Assembly: GCA_035307785.1 (NCBI GenBank)
Contig: DATGHS010000044.1
Span: 1-8,726 of the forward strand
Origin: DATGHS01 sp035307785
Lineage (GTDB): Bacteria > Planctomycetota > Planctomycetia > Gemmatales > Gemmataceae
Direction of reading: 5' to 3'
Length of the DNA stretch: 8,726 bases
Part shown: positions 5,855-8,726 of the stretch, piece after piece
Layout of the letters: every line of letters begins with the position of its first letter
How positions within the stretch are numbered: position 1 is the stretch's first letter
Position numbers and translations under genes: made by a program
Notes under the pieces: generated by a model
What the model saw: the letters and a program-made list of their open reading frames with translations, nothing else
Database searches by the model: none
What the model was told of the DNA's origin: nothing

Positions 5855-5860
5855 CCTCTT
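5855..5860 (-). promoter_or_regulatory. Ribosome-binding site deciding the sigma-factor start
   Basis: The minus strand reads AAGAGG here, within AAGAGGAAGG, 7 nt before the ATG at 5847. The alternative ATG at 5871 has only a weak GAGAG next to it. This favours the shorter, 349-residue protein. Confidence 0.5.
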
Positions 5861-5914
5861 CCGGAATTCATCTGCTCTCACTCTATTCTGCCCATAGGAG
5901 GCAGCCCAAATGAT

Positions 5915-5929
5915 AATTCTTGCAGAATT
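5915..5929. promoter_or_regulatory. Palindrome AATTCT-TGC-AGAATT upstream of the sigma gene, possible operator
   Basis: AATTCT (5915-5920) and AGAATT (5924-5929) form a perfect inverted repeat around TGC, 68 nt before the preferred sigma-factor ATG. The surrounding stretch (about 5911-5955) is AT-rich compared with the rest of the window, as expected for a promoter region. The role as an operator is inferred only from symmetry and position. Confidence 0.3.
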
Positions 5930-5999
5930 TGCGGGAATTTTTTGGGAAGTGCAATTGTTTGTTGTGTGTCTTAGTCCGTTCTCGGACCCGGGGAACGCC

Positions 6000-6056
6000 A
6001 GCGACTGGATGAGGGACCACGACGCACATCCGGTCGCTTGCTTGCGCTCCCGGCTC
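6000..6056. repeat. Inverted repeat carrying a reversed copy of the GAGCCGGGAGCGCAAGC element
   Basis: AGCGACTGGATG (6000-6011) pairs with CATCCGGTCGCT (6027-6038) with one mismatch. On the minus strand 6056-6027 reads GAGCCGGGAGCGCAAG, then CAAGCGACCGGATG. This matches the 26-mer at 6974-6999 except for four extra bases (AAGC duplicated). It lies in the 234-nt gap between the 6082-6924 gene and the sigma gene, next to a small GTCCG-TTCT-CGGAC hairpin (5974-5987). Confidence 0.65.
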
Positions 6057-6081
6057 TCAACAGATGGGCTGACATGTACAA

Positions 6082-6924
6082 TCAAATCTCATCCACGTGC
6101 AAATCGGCATCCGGCCGGCTTTCGTCTTCGCCGTCGCGGTCGGGCCGTTCCTTTTTCTGCGGGCCGGCCATGAACGAGCTTTTCACGTCCTGATCGTTGA
6201 GCACGACCAGGCCCCAGATGCCAAAGACCAGGCCCAAAATGCAGCAGCCGCTGCACGGTATGATGCTAAGAATGCACGCGGTAAGCGCCAAGCCGTAGCT
6301 TTCCAGCCGGCGCATCTTGATGGCCCCGCGAATGATCAAGATGCCGAAAACGAAATTCAGCAGGGCCATGCCGCCTTCAGAGAATACCTGGATCATCATC
6401 ATGTCGTTGTTGCCGGCGGGCATGACGCTAAGCAGGTACGCCAGTTGTGCAATCCGGCCGAAGCCGGCGAGAATGCCAATTACTCCGGTAACAATCAGCC
6501 CAATGCCGGGCGCATTCACCCGGCCACGCGCTTCCTCGCGCAATATGCCTCGGCGCCGGCGGCGATGGATTTCTTCCATCCGGTCGATTTCTTCTTCGTC
6601 GTCCTCATCTTCTTCGTCAAACTCCGGCGGCGGTGGCAGCGGAACCGACTGGCTCGCGCCTTCTTCCCGAATGCCGGTTCGAGCCGGCGACGGCGGCAGG
6701 GGCGGCGGTGTTTCGGAACCCGGCGGCTGTTCGCGAACCGCTTCCGAGGGAATGTGGGTGATGGTCTCGCCGAGGGGCTCTGGCAGCGGCCCGGCCGGCC
6801 GCGCGGAATCGCCTTCAGCCCGGAAAATGTTCTCGCAACCGGGGCAGCGCACATTGGCGCCGATCAAGTTATCCGGCACCCGCAACGCCCGGCCACAAGA
6901 CGGGCAGGTGGTAAGAATCGGCAT
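6082..6924 (-). CDS. Zinc-ribbon membrane protein with acidic/proline-rich linker, 280 aa (paralogue 1 of 3)
   Basis: The N-terminus is a four-cysteine zinc ribbon (Cys7, Cys10, Cys27, Cys30; CPSCGRALRVPD...RCPGC) of the MJ0042 finger-like type common in planctomycetes. Residues 40-135 are a disordered linker, with a proline-rich part (PPPLPPSPAR, VPLPPPPEF), an acidic run (DEEDEDDEEEID) and a basic run (HRRRRRG). Membrane segments are likely at about 139-169, 184-201 and 210-242 (two short helices around IIPCSGCCILG). The last one ends in FGIWGLVVLNDQDVKSSF, nearly the same as the end of the 7687-8421 protein. A charged tail of about 27 residues follows and is unique to this paralogue. With the zinc ribbon in the cytoplasm, binding of protein or nucleic acid at the membrane is possible. 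No enzymatic motif is seen. Confidence 0.85.
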   Translation of the reverse strand: MPILTTCPSCGRALRVPDNLIGANVRCPGCENIFRAEGDSARPAGPLPEPLGETITHIPSEAVREQPPGSETPPPLPPSPARTGIREEGASQSVPLPPPPEFDEEDEDDEEEIDRMEEIHRRRRRGILREEARGRVNAPGIGLIVTGVIGILAGFGRIAQLAYLLSVMPAGNNDMMMIQVFSEGGMALLNFVFGILIIRGAIKMRRLESYGLALTACILSIIPCSGCCILGLVFGIWGLVVLNDQDVKSSFMAGPQKKERPDRDGEDESRPDADLHVDEI

Positions 6925-6973
6925 GCGAATTTCAGATTATTGAATCTCACCCAATGAAGGTGGGTAACTCAGT

Positions 6974-7037
6974 GAGCCGGGAGCGCAAGCGACCGGATGG
7001 AGGACATCGCTCCATCTGCCGCTTGCGCTTCCGGCTT
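6974..7037. repeat. Imperfect long hairpin containing the GAGCCGGGAGCGCAAGC element
   Basis: The arm at 6976-6991 pairs with 7020-7035 at 15 of 16 positions. Inside it GATGGAG (6996-7002) pairs with CTCCATC (7010-7016) around a 7-nt loop. The left arm can also fold alone (6977-6996) as CCGG, two G/A juxtapositions, GC, a GCAA tetraloop and the mirror half. It fills the 120-nt gap between the second and third zinc-ribbon genes. Confidence 0.7.
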
Positions 7038-7044
7038 CGTTGCC

Positions 7045-7632
7045 TCATTTTCCTTTCAGGCCGCCGGCGGCACCCATGATGATGAAGAACACGCAGTACA
7101 GGAGAAGGAACACGCAGGCGACGATCACATGAATCATGCCGATGATTCGGCCGGCATTCGTCATGCCTTCGCCTTCGCGGTCCATGCGGCCTTCGCGCAT
7201 CTCGCGCAGGTCGTTGTTTCCCATGACCCAGGCCGCAATGCCGAAGCCGATGCATACGAACCAGCTAAGGATGCCGAAGACCAGAATCATGGTGCCGCGA
7301 TGCGGTGCAAGGTCGCGCCGGCTTCGTCGGCGCGGCCGATCGTCGTCGAAGTCGTCGTCGTAGTCATCATCTCGTCGGGCGGGACGGCGCGACGGCCGTT
7401 CCTCTTCATATTCCTCCTCTCGCGCTGGCCGGCGGCTGGGCGCGTCTTCGCGAACGCCTTCGTCGCGCCGCGACTCGCGCGGCAAGGGCGGCGGCGCTTC
7501 CGCGGCAGCGCCGCCCGCCGCTTCGGCCACAAACTGCGTCTGGCAGCTCGGGCATTTCACATTTTTGCCCATGAGGTCATCGGGAACGCGCAGCGCCCGG
7601 CCACAACTCGGACAGGAGGTCTGAATCGGCAT
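7045..7632 (-). CDS. Zinc-ribbon protein with polyampholyte linker and DUF4190-like membrane domain, 195 aa (paralogue 2 of 3)
   Basis: The zinc ribbon (Cys7, Cys10, Cys27, Cys30; MPIQTSCPSCGRALRVPD) is followed by a linker (residues 46-108) of alternating charged clusters: PPPLPRESRRDEGVRED, PSRRPAREEEYEEERPSRRP, an Asp/Tyr run and RPRRRSRR. Two membrane helices follow, at about 113-137 and 163-187. Between them is the loop GNNDLREMREGRMDREGEGM with TNAGRIIGMI, the pattern of DUF4190-type domains, whose function is unknown. The linker is almost the same as that of the 7687-8421 protein even at DNA level, but the membrane domain is a different one. The ATG follows the stop of that gene by 54 nt, so the two are probably co-transcribed. 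A GGGAAG stretch lies upstream of the ATG. Confidence 0.85.
   Translation of the reverse strand: MPIQTSCPSCGRALRVPDDLMGKNVKCPSCQTQFVAEAAGGAAAEAPPPLPRESRRDEGVREDAPSRRPAREEEYEEERPSRRPARRDDDYDDDFDDDRPRRRSRRDLAPHRGTMILVFGILSWFVCIGFGIAAWVMGNNDLREMREGRMDREGEGMTNAGRIIGMIHVIVACVFLLLYCVFFIIMGAAGGLKGK
7427..7501 (-). repeat. Direct repeat, copy A: linker-coding block shared with 8225-8299
   Basis: This 75-nt block in the 7045-7632 gene matches 8225-8299 in the neighbouring gene at 68 of 75 positions by hand alignment. The last 38 nt (7464-7501) differ at one base only. It encodes the PPPLPRESRR...PSRRP part of the linker. Confidence 0.8.
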
Positions 7633-7686
7633 GAAGTCTTCCCGCGGTCTAGAATTGGTAAGATCTTTCGCCCACTAATGGCTGGT

Positions 7687-8421
7687 TCATCCGAAAGCTT
7701 CCTTCACTTCGGCATCGCTCAGAACCACCAGGGCCCAGATGCCAAAGGGAAGGCTCAGCAAACAACAATAATTTGGTATAAGGGCGAGGATCGCCCCAGT
7801 CATCGCCATGCCGCGGCTCTTCAGTGCCTTCATTTGCAGCGAACCGACGAAAACTAGGATGGACCAAATGAGCCCGATCGCGCCAATCACAATGGCGAAG
7901 GGGCCGTTTGCCGCTGGTTGGCCGCCGCCAAATGCGCCCTGGCCTGGACCGCCGGCGGGCGCAGCGCCGGTCGTCTGTAGAACTCCTCCGCAAATAGCCA
8001 GTGCATAGAAGATAAAGCCGAGTATCGAGGTAATCATCAGGCAGATTGCCGGACCGGAAACTTTCGACTGCGCGTACTCCGTGGAGCGCCGACGGCGGCG
8101 GCGGCGTCGCGGGCGCTCCTCACCGTAGTCCTCGTCGCGATCACGGTCATCCTCTTCATAGTCATCGTCATCGCGGCGAGCGGGGCGCCGCGATGGACGC
8201 TCCTCTTCTTCCTCTTCACGGACCGGCCGGCGGCTCGGCGTCTCTTCGCGGATGCCTTCGCCGCGCCGCGATTCGCGCGGCAAGGGCGGCGGCGCTTCCC
8301 CGCCTTCCACTTCCGCCACGAACGTGGTCTGGCAACTGGGGCATTTGACATTCTTGCCAATGAGACTATCCGGTACGCGCAACGGTTTATTGCAGGAAGG
8401 GCAGGTTGTTTGGATCGGCAT
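7687..8421 (-). CDS. Zinc-ribbon membrane protein with polyampholyte linker, 244 aa (paralogue 3 of 3)
   Basis: The zinc ribbon (Cys7, Cys10, Cys27, Cys30; MPIQTTCPSCNKPLRVPD) is followed by a highly charged linker (residues 43-113): PPPLPRESRRGEGIREE, PSRRPVREEEEEERPSRRP, an Asp/Glu/Tyr run and a run of eight arginines (RPRRRRRRRRS). Membrane segments lie at about 122-148, 173-195 and 203-235. A Gly/Pro/Ala-rich loop sits at 152-173 and the end is PFGIWALVVLSDAEVKEAFG. The membrane part matches the 6082-6924 protein (the same spacing of helices and the same FGIW.LVVL...VK..F end), while the linker matches the 7045-7632 protein. It is the first gene of the cluster in the direction of transcription, and the region upstream is filled with hairpin repeats. 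No enzymatic motif is seen. Confidence 0.85.
   Translation of the reverse strand: MPIQTTCPSCNKPLRVPDSLIGKNVKCPSCQTTFVAEVEGGEAPPPLPRESRRGEGIREETPSRRPVREEEEEERPSRRPARRDDDDYEEDDRDRDEDYGEERPRRRRRRRRSTEYAQSKVSGPAICLMITSILGFIFYALAICGGVLQTTGAAPAGGPGQGAFGGGQPAANGPFAIVIGAIGLIWSILVFVGSLQMKALKSRGMAMTGAILALIPNYCCLLSLPFGIWALVVLSDAEVKEAFG
8225..8299 (-). repeat. Direct repeat, copy B: linker-coding block shared with 7427-7501
   Basis: This is the partner of the block at 7427-7501, with the same length and no gaps. Some differences are silent, for example one base in the CGCGA(C/T)TCG stretch, while others change residues (such as D/G and V/I in the linker). Confidence 0.8.
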
Positions 8422-8484
8422 GAAGCATTCCCCAATGGCAGAAGTAAAATCTATTGACCCTTACAAAACCTCGTGACTACCATC

Positions 8485-8501
8485 TGGTCGCGTAGCGACC
8501 A
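8485..8501. repeat. Perfect mini-hairpin TGGTCGC-GTA-GCGACCA
   Basis: A 7-bp perfect stem closes on a GTA triloop, matching the GC-GNA-GC form known to give very stable DNA mini-hairpins. It lies in the non-coding stretch 8422-8726, which holds no gene that I can support. Confidence 0.7.
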
Positions 8502-8564
8502 ATTGACGGTAGGCCGGCCGTTATGAAATTTGACTATTTACTTGGACTTTCGACGCTGGTTTTT

Positions 8565-8577
8565 ACGCCGAAGGCGT
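8565..8577. repeat. Mini-hairpin ACGCC-GAA-GGCGT
   Basis: A 5-bp perfect stem closes on a GAA triloop. It is one unit of the hairpin cluster that runs to the end of the window. Confidence 0.5.
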
Positions 8578-8588
8578 TACATCCGAAA

Positions 8589-8623
8589 GCCCAGGGTTGC
8601 GGCGCTTCGCCGCTACCCTGGGC
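8589..8623. repeat. Hairpin repeat GCCCAGGGT...ACCCTGGGC, minus orientation
   Basis: GCCCAGGGT (8589-8597) pairs with 8615-8623, one T/T mismatch follows (8598/8614), then GCGGCG (8599-8604) pairs with CGCCGC (8608-8613) around a 3-nt loop. Read on the minus strand it is nearly identical to the hairpin at 8672-8704. From memory, similar CCCAGGGT hairpins are dispersed in planctomycete genomes. Confidence 0.85.
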
Positions 8624-8635
8624 GGAGGACGATGC

Positions 8636-8650
8636 AACCCTTTCAGGGTT
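8636..8650. repeat. Mini-hairpin AACCCT-TTC-AGGGTT
   Basis: A 6-bp perfect stem has the loop TTC on the plus strand, which is GAA on the minus strand. It lies between the two CCCAGGGT hairpins. Confidence 0.6.
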
Positions 8651-8671
8651 GATGGTGGGGCGACATCTCCA

Positions 8672-8704
8672 CCCAGGGTAGCCGCGAAGCGCGGCAACCC
8701 TGGG
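8672..8704. repeat. Hairpin repeat CCCAGGGT...ACCCTGGG, plus orientation
   Basis: CCCAGGGT (8672-8679) pairs with 8697-8704, one A/A mismatch follows (8680/8696), then GCCGCG (8681-8686) pairs with CGCGGC (8690-8695) around the loop AAG. Compared with the reverse complement of 8589-8623, one stem pair is changed on both sides and the mismatch and loop are kept. The element continues with GCTGTGATATCGAACCCC to the window edge. Confidence 0.85.
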
Positions 8705-8726
8705 CTGTGATATCGAACCCCGTTGG

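Noticed and set aside
5848..5871. Longer sigma-factor start at 5871
   Set aside because: The ribosome-binding site and the MADAQL beginning typical of related sigma factors favour 5847.
6097..6957. Plus-strand open frame of 286 codons
   Set aside because: It is antisense to the 6082-6924 gene over nearly all of its length. The composition is that of a shadow frame and no domain is seen.
6997..7857. Plus-strand open frame of 286 codons
   Set aside because: It is antisense to two well-supported zinc-ribbon genes and spans their junction. The peptide has no family features and comes from the reverse of GC-rich, charged-linker codons.
8422..8484. Promoter for the zinc-ribbon cluster
   Set aside because: TAGATT and TTGTAA occur on the minus strand, but no -35/-10 pair has acceptable spacing, so I do not call one.
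8485..8726. CRISPR array
   Set aside because: The hairpins differ in size and sequence, there is no regular repeat-spacer spacing, and no cas gene is present.

Overview
The window looks like a stretch of planctomycete chromosome (Planctomycetota, probably Pirellulales-like). This is inferred from protein style, not from a marker gene. The clues are an ECF sigma factor with the planctomycete-type N-terminus and a membrane C-terminal extension, 'CPSC...LRVPD...CPSC' zinc-ribbon proteins with proline-rich and charged linkers, GC-rich coding sequence, and intergenic DNA dense in hairpin repeats. Every convincing gene is on the minus strand, so transcription runs from high to low coordinates. The long plus-strand open frames are antisense shadows.

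Right to left, in the order of transcription. 8422-8726 holds no gene and is packed with small hairpin repeats, including two 'CCCAGGGT...ACCCTGGG' hairpins in opposite orientation. Next come three paralogous zinc-ribbon membrane proteins (8421-7687, 7632-7045, 6924-6082). Each has a four-cysteine N-terminal zinc ribbon, a disordered charged linker and a C-terminal membrane domain, and the linkers and membrane domains are combined differently in the three genes. An ECF sigma factor with a membrane-helix tail follows (5847-4798) and is closed by a clear intrinsic terminator (4670-4710). Then come a GNAT acetyltransferase (4441-3908) and an exported TPR protein with a CWFC motif and a DUF3299-like C-terminus (3729-2431). 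A likely three-gene unit follows: a secreted protein, a single-pass membrane protein and a multi-pass membrane protein (2333-1566, 1511-837, 818-315). The window ends in the first 54 codons of hisA (163-1).

hisA is the only gene with a firm metabolic role (histidine biosynthesis). Most of the others are predicted to be membrane or exported proteins. The sigma factor, itself predicted to be membrane-anchored, lies beside the zinc-ribbon membrane cluster, so a cell-envelope or signalling role is possible, but nothing in the sequence proves a link.

The most unusual content is intergenic. Most gaps carry a long perfect or near-perfect inverted repeat, and several of these are built from two opposed mini-hairpins with GNRA-type or GNA-type loops. 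The two CCCAGGGT hairpins show a compensatory base-pair change, which indicates selection on structure. I see no CRISPR array, rRNA, tRNA, transposase or phage gene.
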